DNA of 64,000 bases from Caulobacter sp. Root343. Its GTDB lineage: Bacteria > Pseudomonadota > Alphaproteobacteria > Caulobacterales > Caulobacteraceae. The notes beneath the pieces are model-generated. The model worked only from the letters and a program-made list of their open reading frames with translations, did not search any database and had not been told where the DNA came from. The translations under genes and the position numbers were made by a program. The stretch is taken from assembly GCF_001425745.1 (NCBI RefSeq), contig NZ_LMDF01000008.1:285259-349258 (forward strand). Direction: 5' to 3'. Each line of letters begins with the position of its first letter. Position 1 is the first letter of the stretch. Shown piece after piece: positions 16,623 to 24,491 of the stretch.

Positions 16623-17576
16623 ATGTCGCTGCGAGTCGCCGTCCAGATGGATCCCGTCCTGGGGATCAACATCGATACCGACACGACCTTCCTGATGATG
16701 ATGGAGGCCCAGAACCGCGGGCACAAACTGTGGTTCTACACCCCCGACAAGCTGTCGCTGGAGGACGGCCGGGTGTTCGCCCGCGCCCAACCGCTGGAGG
16801 TGTTCGCCGAGAAGGGCGCCCACGCCAAGCTGGGCGAGACCGTGCTGCTGGACATGAAGGACGACGTCGACGTCGTCTTGATGCGCCAGGATCCGCCGTT
16901 CGACATGGCCTACATCACCGCCACCCACTTCCTGGAGAAGGTGCATCCCCACACCCTGGTGGTGAACAACCCGGCCGAGGTCCGCAACGCGCCCGAGAAG
17001 CTGTTCGTCACCGATTTTCCGGGCGTGCAGCCGCCGACCCTGATCACCAGTGACCACGAGGCGATCTACGATTTCCGCGCCCGCCATGGCGACATCGTGC
17101 TGAAGCCCCTCTACGGCGGCGGCGGCTCGGGCGTGGCGCGGCTGCTGGCCGACGACCCCAATCTCGACGCCCTGCTGGAACTGCACGCCATGATCGGTCG
17201 CGAGCAGGTCATCGCCCAGAAATTCGTCCCGGCCGTCAGCAAGGGCGACAAGCGCGTCCTGCTGGTCGACGGCGAGCCGGTGGGGGCCATCAACCGCGTG
17301 CCGGCCACCGGCCAGGTGCGGTCCAACCTGCGGGTCGGCGGCCGCGCCGAGGCGGTCGAGCTGACCGCCCGCGACCTCGAACTCTGCAAGATCATCGGGC
17401 CCGAACTAAAACGCCGTGGACTGATCTTTGTCGGCATCGACATCATCGGCGAGTACCTGACCGAGATCAACGTCACCTCGCCGACCGGCGCGCAACAGCT
17501 GAAGCGATTTACCGGCATCGACGCGGCGGCTGTACTTTGGGGTCGGATAGACGACATTCGCCGCAACGGTGGGTAA
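16623..17576 (+). CDS. gshB: Glutathione synthetase
   Basis: ATP-grasp ligase that joins glycine to gamma-glutamylcysteine, the last step of glutathione synthesis. The 317 residues match the bacterial GshB length. Visible motifs are VAVQMDPVLGINIDTDTTF at the N-terminus, VVNNPAEVRNAPEKL, VLKPLYGGGGSGV (ATP-grasp loop) and the Mg-binding GEYLTEINVTSPTG. The ATG at 16623 has AGGAG 7 nt upstream. It stands 114 bp after the SirB1 gene. Confidence 0.97.
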   Translation: MSLRVAVQMDPVLGINIDTDTTFLMMMEAQNRGHKLWFYTPDKLSLEDGRVFARAQPLEVFAEKGAHAKLGETVLLDMKDDVDVVLMRQDPPFDMAYITATHFLEKVHPHTLVVNNPAEVRNAPEKLFVTDFPGVQPPTLITSDHEAIYDFRARHGDIVLKPLYGGGGSGVARLLADDPNLDALLELHAMIGREQVIAQKFVPAVSKGDKRVLLVDGEPVGAINRVPATGQVRSNLRVGGRAEAVELTARDLELCKIIGPELKRRGLIFVGIDIIGEYLTEINVTSPTGAQQLKRFTGIDAAAVLWGRIDDIRRNGG

Positions 17577-17606
17577 CTCTGCGTAAAGACGGCGACTTCC
17601 CGAAAC

Positions 17607-17621
17607 GTTCGTTTTTCGTTC
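17607..17621 (+). promoter_or_regulatory. LexA (SOS) box upstream of comM
   Basis: GTTC-GTTTTTC-GTTC is an exact match to the alphaproteobacterial LexA operator GTTC-N7-GTTC. It lies 64 bp upstream of the comM start. GCTATGCT at 17638-17645 could be the -10, which would put the box over the -35. SOS control of comM is therefore predicted. Confidence 0.75.
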
Positions 17622-17650
17622 TTGCTCCATTTCCAAAGCTATGCTGCTTC

Positions 17651-17660
17651 TTGTGGATAA
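17651..17660 (-). promoter_or_regulatory. DnaA box upstream of comM
   Basis: TTGTGGATAA is the complement of TTATCCACAA, a perfect match to the consensus DnaA box TTATCCACA. It lies between the LexA box and the comM start codon, in the likely leader. A replication-coupled input to comM is possible; one isolated box may also be chance. Confidence 0.5.
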
Positions 17661-17685
17661 AGTCGATTGTCCATGAGGGGTTTGG

Positions 17686-19221
17686 ATGGCCGCCAGGGTT
17701 GTCACCGTCGCGTTCGAAGGCGTCGAGGCCCGACGCGTCGACGTCGAGGTGCAGCTGACCACGGGTCAGCACGCCTTCGTGGTCGTCGGCCTCGCCGACA
17801 AGGCGGTCGCCGAGAGCCGTGAGCGGGTGCGCGGCGCCTTCGCGGGCCTGGGCCTCTCCCTGCCCGGCAAGCGCATCGTCGCCAACCTGGCCCCGGCCGA
17901 CATGCCCAAGGAGGGCACGCACTTCGACTTGCCGATCGCCCTGGCGGTGATGGCGGCCCTGGGCGTCATCCCGCTGGACGCGCTCGACGGCTGGGCGGCC
18001 ATGGGCGAGCTCTCGCTGGACGGCCGCATCGTGCCTGCCGCTGGGGCCTTGCCGGCGGCGATGGCGGCCGGCGCCATGGACCTCGGCCTGATCTGCCCGG
18101 AGGCGTCCGGTCCGGAAGCGGCCTGGGCGGGCGGCACGCGGATCCTGGCCCCGCGCTCGCTGGTCTCGCTGATCAACCATTTCCGGGGCAGCCAGATCCT
18201 GTCGGCCCCGACACCAGGCCCGATCGTCGAGGGCGAGCGACCCAAGGACCTGCGCGACGTCAAGGGCCAGGAGCACGCCAAGCGCGCGCTCGAGATCGCC
18301 GCGGCCGGCGGCCACAACCTGCTGTTCGTCGGCCCGCCGGGCTCGGGCAAGTCGATGCTGGCCCAGCGCCTGCCAGGCCTCTTGCCGCCACTGACCTCGA
18401 CAGAGCTGCTGGAGACCTCGATGGTCCATTCGGTGGCCGGGCTGATCGCTCGGGGGACCTTGACCCGCGCCCGGCCCTTCCGATCGCCGCATCACAGCGC
18501 CAGCATGGCCGCCCTGACCGGCGGCGGCCACCGCGCCAAGCCGGGCGAGGTCTCGCTGGCCCACAATGGCGTGCTGTTCCTGGACGAGCTTCCCGAGTTC
18601 GGTGTCCAGGCCCTGGACAGCCTGCGCGGGCCGCTGGAGACGGGCGAGGTGATGGTCGCGCGGGCCAACGCCCACGTGCGCTATCCGGCCCGCGTGCAGT
18701 TGGTCGCGGCGATGAACCCCTGCCGCTGCGGCCATGGCGGCGCCGGCCGAGGCTATTGCGGCAAGGCTCCGCGTTGCCAGAAGGACTATCAGGGCCGCGT
18801 CTCGGGCCCGCTGATGGACCGCATCGACCTGGCCGTCGATATGCCCGCCGTCACCGCCGCCGACCTGTCCCTGCCGCCACCCGCCGAGGGCTCGGCCGAG
18901 GTCGCCGCGCGAGTGGCCCGGGCTCGGGCTCTGCAACTCAATCGCGCCGAGGACCTGGAAGAGGCTGACGGCCTGAACGGCCGCGCCGAGGGCGCCTTCC
19001 TGGAGAAGATCGCCGGCCTGGACGAGCCGGGCCGCGCCCTGCTGGCCCGCGCCGCCGAGGCCGGCCGGATCAGCGCCCGGGGCTGGACTCGCGTGCTGCG
19101 CCTGGCCCGCACCATCGCCGACCTGGAGGGCGCCGACAGCGTCAAACGCGTCCACGTCGCCGAGGCCTTGGCCCACCGGCGTACGACAACCGCGCCCGGG
19201 GAGGAAACGCTTCCGGCTTGA
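17686..19221 (+). CDS. comM: ComM/YifB family Mg-chelatase-like AAA+ ATPase
   Basis: Hexameric helicase that promotes branch migration during natural transformation and recombination. The 511 residues include the N-terminal ChlI domain (VVVGLADKAVAESRERVRGA, DLPIALAVMAALG), Walker A GPPGSGKS (residues 216-223), Walker B VLFLDELPEF, sensor AAMNPCRCGHGG with a Cys cluster (CRCGH, YCGKAPRCQ), and the C-terminal YGRISARGWTRVLRLARTIADLEG-like segment. A LexA box and a DnaA box precede it. Confidence 0.96.
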   Translation: MAARVVTVAFEGVEARRVDVEVQLTTGQHAFVVVGLADKAVAESRERVRGAFAGLGLSLPGKRIVANLAPADMPKEGTHFDLPIALAVMAALGVIPLDALDGWAAMGELSLDGRIVPAAGALPAAMAAGAMDLGLICPEASGPEAAWAGGTRILAPRSLVSLINHFRGSQILSAPTPGPIVEGERPKDLRDVKGQEHAKRALEIAAAGGHNLLFVGPPGSGKSMLAQRLPGLLPPLTSTELLETSMVHSVAGLIARGTLTRARPFRSPHHSASMAALTGGGHRAKPGEVSLAHNGVLFLDELPEFGVQALDSLRGPLETGEVMVARANAHVRYPARVQLVAAMNPCRCGHGGAGRGYCGKAPRCQKDYQGRVSGPLMDRIDLAVDMPAVTAADLSLPPPAEGSAEVAARVARARALQLNRAEDLEEADGLNGRAEGAFLEKIAGLDEPGRALLARAAEAGRISARGWTRVLRLARTIADLEGADSVKRVHVAEALAHRRTTTAPGEETLPA

Positions 19222-19257
19222 CCGGCCGTTAAGTCGCGCCGGCTAGGATCCCCGGTC

Positions 19258-20814
19258 ATGAGCGACCCCAAAACCAAAGATGGGCGACCCGGCGTCACGC
19301 CCGAGCAGCTGGCCACCTTGAGCCACGAGTTCCGCACCCCGTTGAACGGCGTGCTGGGCATGGCGCGCCTGCTGGAAAACACCAAGCTGACGGCCGAGCA
19401 GCGGTCGTACGTCACCGCCCTGCGCGAGAGCGGCGACCACCTGCTGTCGCTGGTCAACGACGTGCTGCACTTCGCCCGCCTCGGCGCGGCCTCGATCGAG
19501 CTCAGCCTCGCACCCGTGGACATCGAGGGCCTGTTGCGCCAGGTCGCCGAACTGATGAGCCCGCGCGCCCACGAGAAGGGCGTTGAGATCGCCTGGGCCC
19601 TGCCCTCGCCCCTGCCGACCATCCGCGCCGACGAAGGCCGCCTGCGCCAGATCCTGCTGAACTTCGCCGGCAACGCCGTGAAGTTCACCGAAGCCGGCGG
19701 CGTGCTGCTGTCGGCGACGGCCATGGAAGGCGGCCGCATCCGCTTTTCGGTGGCCGACACCGGGCCAGGTGTCGCGCCCGAGGCGCGAACCCGCATCTTC
19801 GAAGCCTTCGTGCAGACCGACATCACCCACGCCACCCAGCTCGGCGGCGCCGGCCTGGGCTTGGCCATCGTCGCGCGGCTGGCCAGCGCCATGGACGGCG
19901 AGATCGGGGTCGGCGGCGAGCTGGGCCAGGGCGCCGAGTTCTGGTTCGAGGCGCCATTTGAAATAGCCGCCCCCGCCCTCCGGGCGGCGCCGCTGGAAGG
20001 CCGGTGCGTGGCCATCGCCTCGCCCAACGCCATCGTCCGCGCCGCCACAGCGCGCCAGATCGAGGCCGCGGGCGGCCGCGCCTTCGCCGCCGTCGACATC
20101 GCCTCGGCCCTGTCCGGAGCGCCTGCCGACGCCGTCCTGCTGATCGACGCCGCCCTGGCGGGTCCGCGCGGCGCGCTCAAGCCGCCGGCCGGCCGCAAGG
20201 CCGTGGTGCTGCTGACGCCCGAGCAGCGCGATCGCATCGACCGTCTGAAGGCCGCTGGCTTCAGCGGCTACCTGATCAAGCCATTGCGCGCCGCCTCCCT
20301 GGTCGCCCAGGTGCTGCGGGCCAGCGTCGCTCATGGCCACGAGGACGCCGCCTCGGCCGAAGAGCCCGCCCATGACGATCGCATCGCCGGCGCCGTCGCC
20401 CACGGGGTGCGCGTGCTGCTGGCCGAGGACAATCCGATCAACGCCCTGCTGGCCCGCACCCTGCTGGAGCGCGAAGGCTGCAAGGTCGACCGCGTCGCCG
20501 ACGGCGAACAGGCGGTGGCCGCCGCCGTGGCCGGGGCCTACGACCTGATCCTGATGGACCTGCGCATGCCGGGCCTGTCCGGCGTCGAGGCCGCCAGGGC
20601 CCTGCGCGCCAAGGGCGTCGCCGCGCCGATCGCGGCCCTGACCGCCGACGCCTTCGACGAGGACAAGCGCGCCTGCCTGGCCGCCGGCATGGACGACTTC
20701 CTGGTCAAGCCTCTCACGCAGGAAGCCCTGCGCGATGCTCTCAAGCGCTGGACGACCGGCGGCGCGTCCTCCGGCTGGACGAAAACCTCGGCGCGGGCCA
20801 AGGTCGCCTCCTGA
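19258..20814 (+). CDS. shkA: Soluble hybrid histidine kinase ShkA (c-di-GMP responsive)
   Basis: Hybrid kinase with no membrane segment, so cytoplasmic. DHp domain with SHEFRTPLNG (phospho-His23), CA domain with NAVKFTE, DTGPGVAP and GGAGLGLAIV, a degenerate receiver REC1 (about residues 245-355) and a complete REC2 (about 380-500) with Asp434 in LILMDLRMPG. It matches C. crescentus ShkA in neighbourhood and in residues reported for c-di-GMP binding and autoinhibition: Arg324 and Tyr338 in REC1 and a DDR linker motif at 373-375. In C. crescentus ShkA feeds phosphate through ShpA to TacA, which drives stalk genes. It starts 36 bp after comM. Confidence 0.88.
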   Translation: MSDPKTKDGRPGVTPEQLATLSHEFRTPLNGVLGMARLLENTKLTAEQRSYVTALRESGDHLLSLVNDVLHFARLGAASIELSLAPVDIEGLLRQVAELMSPRAHEKGVEIAWALPSPLPTIRADEGRLRQILLNFAGNAVKFTEAGGVLLSATAMEGGRIRFSVADTGPGVAPEARTRIFEAFVQTDITHATQLGGAGLGLAIVARLASAMDGEIGVGGELGQGAEFWFEAPFEIAAPALRAAPLEGRCVAIASPNAIVRAATARQIEAAGGRAFAAVDIASALSGAPADAVLLIDAALAGPRGALKPPAGRKAVVLLTPEQRDRIDRLKAAGFSGYLIKPLRAASLVAQVLRASVAHGHEDAASAEEPAHDDRIAGAVAHGVRVLLAEDNPINALLARTLLEREGCKVDRVADGEQAVAAAVAGAYDLILMDLRMPGLSGVEAARALRAKGVAAPIAALTADAFDEDKRACLAAGMDDFLVKPLTQEALRDALKRWTTGGASSGWTKTSARAKVAS

Positions 20815-20850
20815 TTTCGGAGGGGGCCCGCGCTCGCGCGGGGACGACGC

Positions 20851-22263
20851 ATGGCGGGAATCGCGGCGACGAAGAAGCGCGGCATGATGGAAGTCCTGCG
20901 CGCATTGGGTAGGCCGCGCGTCGGCGTGATGCTGGCCCTGGGCTTCTCGTCGGGCCTGCCGTTCATGCTGATCGGTAACACCCTGGGCTTCTGGCTCAGC
21001 GAAAACGATATCAAGCTGAAGGCGATCGGCTATCTCTCATGGGCGGGGCTGGCCTATCTCTGGAAGTTCATCTGGGGCGCGATCGTCGATCACCTGCCGG
21101 CCCCGTTCATGGCCGCCATCCTGGGACGCCGGCGCGGCTGGATGATCGTCACCCAGGTCGGCATCGGCGTCGGTCTGGTCGGCATGGCCGTGGCCGGTCC
21201 GCATAACCTGCCCTTGCTAGGCGGTTTCGCGGTGCTGACCGGGATCATGGCCGCCATGCAGGACACGGTGATCGACGCCTGGCGCATCGAGATCGCCGAG
21301 GATCCCGACGAGCTGGGCCTGCTGACAGCCGCCTACAGCCTGGGCTTCCGCATCGCCATGTTCGCCACCGAGGCCCTGATCCTGCTGGTGGCCACCGCCA
21401 TCGGATGGGCGCTCAGCTACGGCATCTTCGGCGCGCTGGTCGTGGTCGGCCTCGGGGCCTCGATCCTGGCCAAGGAGCCGACCCGGGCCGACAAGGCCAT
21501 GGAGGCCCTGGCCAAGGACAAGCCGCCTTTCTCGCTGACCGGCGCCTGGGACGCGGTGGCCGGGCCGTTCGTCGCCTTCTTCAAGGCGCACGGGGTCAGC
21601 ACCGCCATCCTGATGCTGCTGATGATCACGACCTACCACCTGTGCGACTACATGCGCGGGCCGATGAGCAATCCGTATTACCTGGCCCTGGGCCTGGACA
21701 AGCCGACCATAGCCGTGGTGCGCGGCGCGATCGGCGTGCCGGTGACCATCGCCGGCATCGCCATCGGCGGCCTGCTGTCGGTGCGTCTGGGCGTGATCCG
21801 CACCCTGCTGCTCGGCGCGATCCTGCAGCCGATCGGCGTCGGCGCGTTCGCTCTGCTCGGCATGCATGGCGGAGACTACCCGCTGATCAGCCTGGGCGGT
21901 CTGCACTTGACGGCGTTCGAGACCATCATGGCCTTCGACGCCTTCGCCATCGCCATCTCGGGCATCGCCTTGATCGGCTACATGTCCAGCCTGACCAGCC
22001 TCGGCTACACCGCCACCCAGTATGCTCTGATGACCTCGGCCATGGCCTGGAGCGGCAAGATCCTCAAGGGTTTCTCCGGCGAGATCGTCGAGAACCTGCA
22101 GGCCGGCGGCCGCACCCTGCTGCAGGCCTATTCGACCTTCTATCTGGGCTCGGCGGCGATCGGCATTCCGGCGGTGCTGCTGTGCCTGGTGCTGGCCAAC
22201 CAGCAGGCCAAGGCGATCGCGGCCGCCAAGGCCCAGGGCGTGGCGACGACGGCCGAGGCCTAG
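20851..22263 (+). CDS. ampG: AmpG-type muropeptide permease (MFS)
   Basis: A 470-residue major facilitator with about 12-14 membrane helices. The early LALGFSSGLPFMLIGNTLGFWL segment and WAGLAYLWKFIWGAIVDHLP are characteristic of AmpG, which imports GlcNAc-anhydroMurNAc peptides for peptidoglycan recycling. AAMQDTVIDAWRIEI is the second family motif. The ATG at 20851 is used. Its stop codon overlaps that of the convergent serine peptidase gene by four bases. Confidence 0.9.
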   Translation: MAGIAATKKRGMMEVLRALGRPRVGVMLALGFSSGLPFMLIGNTLGFWLSENDIKLKAIGYLSWAGLAYLWKFIWGAIVDHLPAPFMAAILGRRRGWMIVTQVGIGVGLVGMAVAGPHNLPLLGGFAVLTGIMAAMQDTVIDAWRIEIAEDPDELGLLTAAYSLGFRIAMFATEALILLVATAIGWALSYGIFGALVVVGLGASILAKEPTRADKAMEALAKDKPPFSLTGAWDAVAGPFVAFFKAHGVSTAILMLLMITTYHLCDYMRGPMSNPYYLALGLDKPTIAVVRGAIGVPVTIAGIAIGGLLSVRLGVIRTLLLGAILQPIGVGAFALLGMHGGDYPLISLGGLHLTAFETIMAFDAFAIAISGIALIGYMSSLTSLGYTATQYALMTSAMAWSGKILKGFSGEIVENLQAGGRTLLQAYSTFYLGSAAIGIPAVLLCLVLANQQAKAIAAAKAQGVATTAEA

Positions 22264-23093
22264 ACCGCCAGACAGACCACCTGGGCCACGCGCAGGTCGC
22301 GGCGCAGGCCGTCGGCCACCCGGCCGTAGTTCTCGGTGGTGATCGGCTCGCTGGGCGCGAACTCGGACGGCGAGGGCCGGCGATGCGGGCCCAGCAGGGT
22401 CTTCAGGGTCTCTGGCGCGGTCGTATAGATGCGGCCGCGACGCGGAGCCTCGGCCACGGTCACCCCGATCACCCGCCCGGCGCTGTCCAGCGCCGGCGAG
22501 CCCGACAGGCCGGCCAGGGTGCCCTTCAGCGTGTCGGTGCGTCCGACCTCGGCCCAGACCAAGACAGGCTCGGTGCGCGCGCCCCGGCCGTGGACAACCA
22601 GGTTCTCGCGACCCAGCAGGCGCGAAGCCGCCTCGCCCGGATGACCTTGGGGGAAGCCCGGATGATAGGCGCGCGCGCCGCGGCGCAGGGTCAGGTCCAG
22701 GCCCAGCGGCACGGCCGGCGCCCCGCCTTCGGTGGTCAGGATGGCCGCGTCGGCCTTGGGATCGACGTGGATCGTGGCGGCCACGCCGCGTCCGTCGGCC
22801 ACGACAATGGCGGCGCGCTTGCAGCCTTCGACCACGTGGCGGGCGGTCAGCCAGGTGCCGTCGTCGCCGACGGAGAAGGCCGTGCCCGAGCCCGGTTCCG
22901 GTCGGTCGGGCACCTGGACCACGATCGACGGGTCGAACGGCGAGGACGGCCCCAGCGGCAGCCCCTCCTCGCCCGGCACCGGCGGCGGCGGCGGCGGCGC
23001 GTCCGAACGCTCCTGCCGGCCGACCGCGACGATCACCAGGGCGCTGACCGCCGCGGCGTAGACCAGCCAGTCGGGAAGCTTGGGAAAATGCAC
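22260..23093 (-). CDS. Trypsin-like (S1) serine peptidase, membrane-anchored
   Basis: A 277-residue protein with an uncleaved-looking N-terminal helix (residues 9-24), a Pro-rich linker (PPPPPP near 33-38) and a trypsin-like domain. The catalytic triad is intact: His86 in TARHVVEGC, Asp115 in DPKADAAIL and Ser197 in GLSGSPAL. No PDZ domain is seen. It is probably periplasmic and tethered to the inner membrane. The substrate is unknown. It converges on ampG. Confidence 0.88.
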   Translation of the reverse strand: MHFPKLPDWLVYAAAVSALVIVAVGRQERSDAPPPPPPVPGEEGLPLGPSSPFDPSIVVQVPDRPEPGSGTAFSVGDDGTWLTARHVVEGCKRAAIVVADGRGVAATIHVDPKADAAILTTEGGAPAVPLGLDLTLRRGARAYHPGFPQGHPGEAASRLLGRENLVVHGRGARTEPVLVWAEVGRTDTLKGTLAGLSGSPALDSAGRVIGVTVAEAPRRGRIYTTAPETLKTLLGPHRRPSPSEFAPSEPITTENYGRVADGLRRDLRVAQVVCLAV

Positions 23094-23120
23094 CTCAGGA
23101 CGCCCCCGGGCCCGGCGCGA

Positions 23121-23549
23121 TCAGCCGGCCACGGCGGCGGCGAGGATCAGGGCGGTCGCCAGCTTGGCGCCGACCAGCAGGGCGGCGGCGGCGACTTCGC
23201 CCTCGTGGATGCGCTCGGGCAAACCCTTCAGCACCATGTCGGTGACGCGGAAGACCAGCAACTGCACGGCGATGGTCGCCGCCCCCCAGATCATGATCTC
23301 GATCACCGAGGTCGAGGCGGTCAGCGAAATGGCCAGCGGAATGGCCAGGCCCACCATCACCCCGCCCAGCGACAAGGCCGCCGCGGAGTTGCCTTCGCGG
23401 ATCAGGGTGATTTCCTTGTGCGGGGTCAGCAGGGCGTAGAGCGCCGTCCCCAGAATCAGCATGACCAGGGTCACGCTGGCGTGCAGCAGGGTGACCGGAA
23501 AGCCGGTGGCGAAGGCCTGGACCTCGGGCGACTGAAGCTGGGACGGCAT
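23121..23549 (-). CDS. DUF350 family membrane protein
   Basis: A 142-residue protein with four predicted membrane helices. The pairwise repeat of DUF350 is visible: TLLHASVTLVMLILGTALY with HKEITLIREGNSAAALSLGG, then GLAIPLAISLTAS and a second half ending AAALLVGAKLATALILAAAV. The conserved I(R)EGNxAAA motif is present. Role unknown. It lies 27 bp upstream of the serine peptidase gene on the same strand and probably shares its transcript. Confidence 0.88.
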   Translation of the reverse strand: MPSQLQSPEVQAFATGFPVTLLHASVTLVMLILGTALYALLTPHKEITLIREGNSAAALSLGGVMVGLAIPLAISLTASTSVIEIMIWGAATIAVQLLVFRVTDMVLKGLPERIHEGEVAAAALLVGAKLATALILAAAVAG

Positions 23550-23641
23550 GGACGCGGACTACCCCCGAAAATCTACAGCGCCCTGACTAACACGGGTCGA
23601 CGAGGCTTCGTAGGGGGCGCCCGCATCCGGCGACCGGCGGG

Positions 23642-24091
23642 CTACTTGTAGAAGCCCTGGCGCAGGTTCAGGCCGTGCTCGACGAACACCTTCATCGCGC
23701 ACAGCATGCCGGTCCAGCCCTCGCAATTGCCGAACGCGGCCTTCTCGCCCGCCGGCGTGTCGCTCCAGCCGGCCTCGTGGATCTTGACTAGGGTGCGGCC
23801 GTCGCCGAGGTCCTCGAAGGTCATGGTCACGGTGGTCTGGTAGTCGGCGCCTTTCTCGGACGTCCCCCAGCGCAGGACGATCTTCGCGTTCGGCGTGACC
23901 TCGACCACCTCGACCGGGAAGGCGCCCGGGAAGTCGTGGAAATCCCAGGTGACGGTCACGCCGGTCTCCAACCGCCCCTGGGCGCCGCCGGTGGTGAAGT
24001 AGCCGGAGAGCTTCTTGGGATCGGCCACGGCCTCGAAGACCTCGGCCACGGGCTTAGCGACGCGGCCGCTGACAGTGAATTCGTGCGACAT
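23642..24091 (-). CDS. SRPBCC (AHSA1-like) domain protein
   Basis: A 149-residue START/Bet v1-like protein. It opens MSHEFTVSGRVAKPVAEVFEAVADPKKLSGYFT and contains VTWDFHDFP, VRLRW-like IVLRWGTSEKG and a C-terminal GWTGMLCAMKVFVEHG helix. Ligand unknown. The ATG at 24091 is preferred because GGAGGTATCC precedes it directly; the start four codons upstream would include the ribosome-binding site in the coding region. It is divergent from an ArsR gene, a common pairing. Confidence 0.88.
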   Translation of the reverse strand: MSHEFTVSGRVAKPVAEVFEAVADPKKLSGYFTTGGAQGRLETGVTVTWDFHDFPGAFPVEVVEVTPNAKIVLRWGTSEKGADYQTTVTMTFEDLGDGRTLVKIHEAGWSDTPAGEKAAFGNCEGWTGMLCAMKVFVEHGLNLRQGFYK

Positions 24092-24137
24092 GGATACCTC
24101 CATCCTTGCTGCCCCAACTCTTGCTAGGAGGGACCAT

Positions 24138-24157
24138 ATGTTATAACTTTATAACAT
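24138..24157. promoter_or_regulatory. Palindromic operator between SRPBCC and ArsR genes
   Basis: ATGTTATAA (24138-24146) and TTATAACAT (24149-24157) form perfect 9-bp arms with a 2-bp spacer. The right arm runs into the ATG of the ArsR gene (24156). It is the only AT-rich element in the 64-bp divergent gap, and a dimeric ArsR bound there would cover both promoters. Binding is inferred from position and symmetry. Confidence 0.65.
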
Positions 24158-24485
24158 GTCAAACGAGGACGAAGCGGACCTGATCTTCAAGGCGCTGGGA
24201 CACCGCGTCCGGCGCCAGATCCTGGACCTGTTGAAGGCCGAGCCGCGCACGACCGGCATGCTGTGCGCCCTGATCCCCGACCTGGACCGCTGCACGGTGA
24301 TGCAGCACCTCTCCGTGCTTGAGGAGGCCGGCCTGGTCGTCGCCGAGCGGCGTGGGCGCGAGCGCTGGAACCACCTGGACGCCCTGCCCGTCCATGCCAT
24401 CCACGAACGCTGGATCGGTCCCTACGCGGCCTATGCGGCGGGGATGCTCAGCCGGCTGAAGAAGGCGGTCGAAGAGGAGGCGTAA
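24156..24485 (+). CDS. ArsR-family winged-helix regulator
   Basis: A 109-residue regulator. The wHTH region has IFKALGHRVRRQILDLLKAEPRTTGMLC, then the recognition helix in CTVMQHLSVLEEAGLVVAERRGRERW. Three Cys/His are scattered and no metal box is clear. The start ATG at 24156 overlaps the operator palindrome, so the transcript is probably leaderless or nearly so; GGAGGG at 24128-24133 is too far upstream and precedes a two-codon frame (ATG TTA TAA). Likely represses itself and the SRPBCC gene. Confidence 0.88.
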   Translation: MSNEDEADLIFKALGHRVRRQILDLLKAEPRTTGMLCALIPDLDRCTVMQHLSVLEEAGLVVAERRGRERWNHLDALPVHAIHERWIGPYAAYAAGMLSRLKKAVEEEA

Positions 24486-24491
24486 GCGCGT

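Noticed and set aside
21405..23651. Plus-strand open frame of 748 codons
   Set aside because: Overlaps ampG out of frame and is antisense to the S1 peptidase and DUF350 genes; composition is shadow-like (Arg, Gly, His rich).
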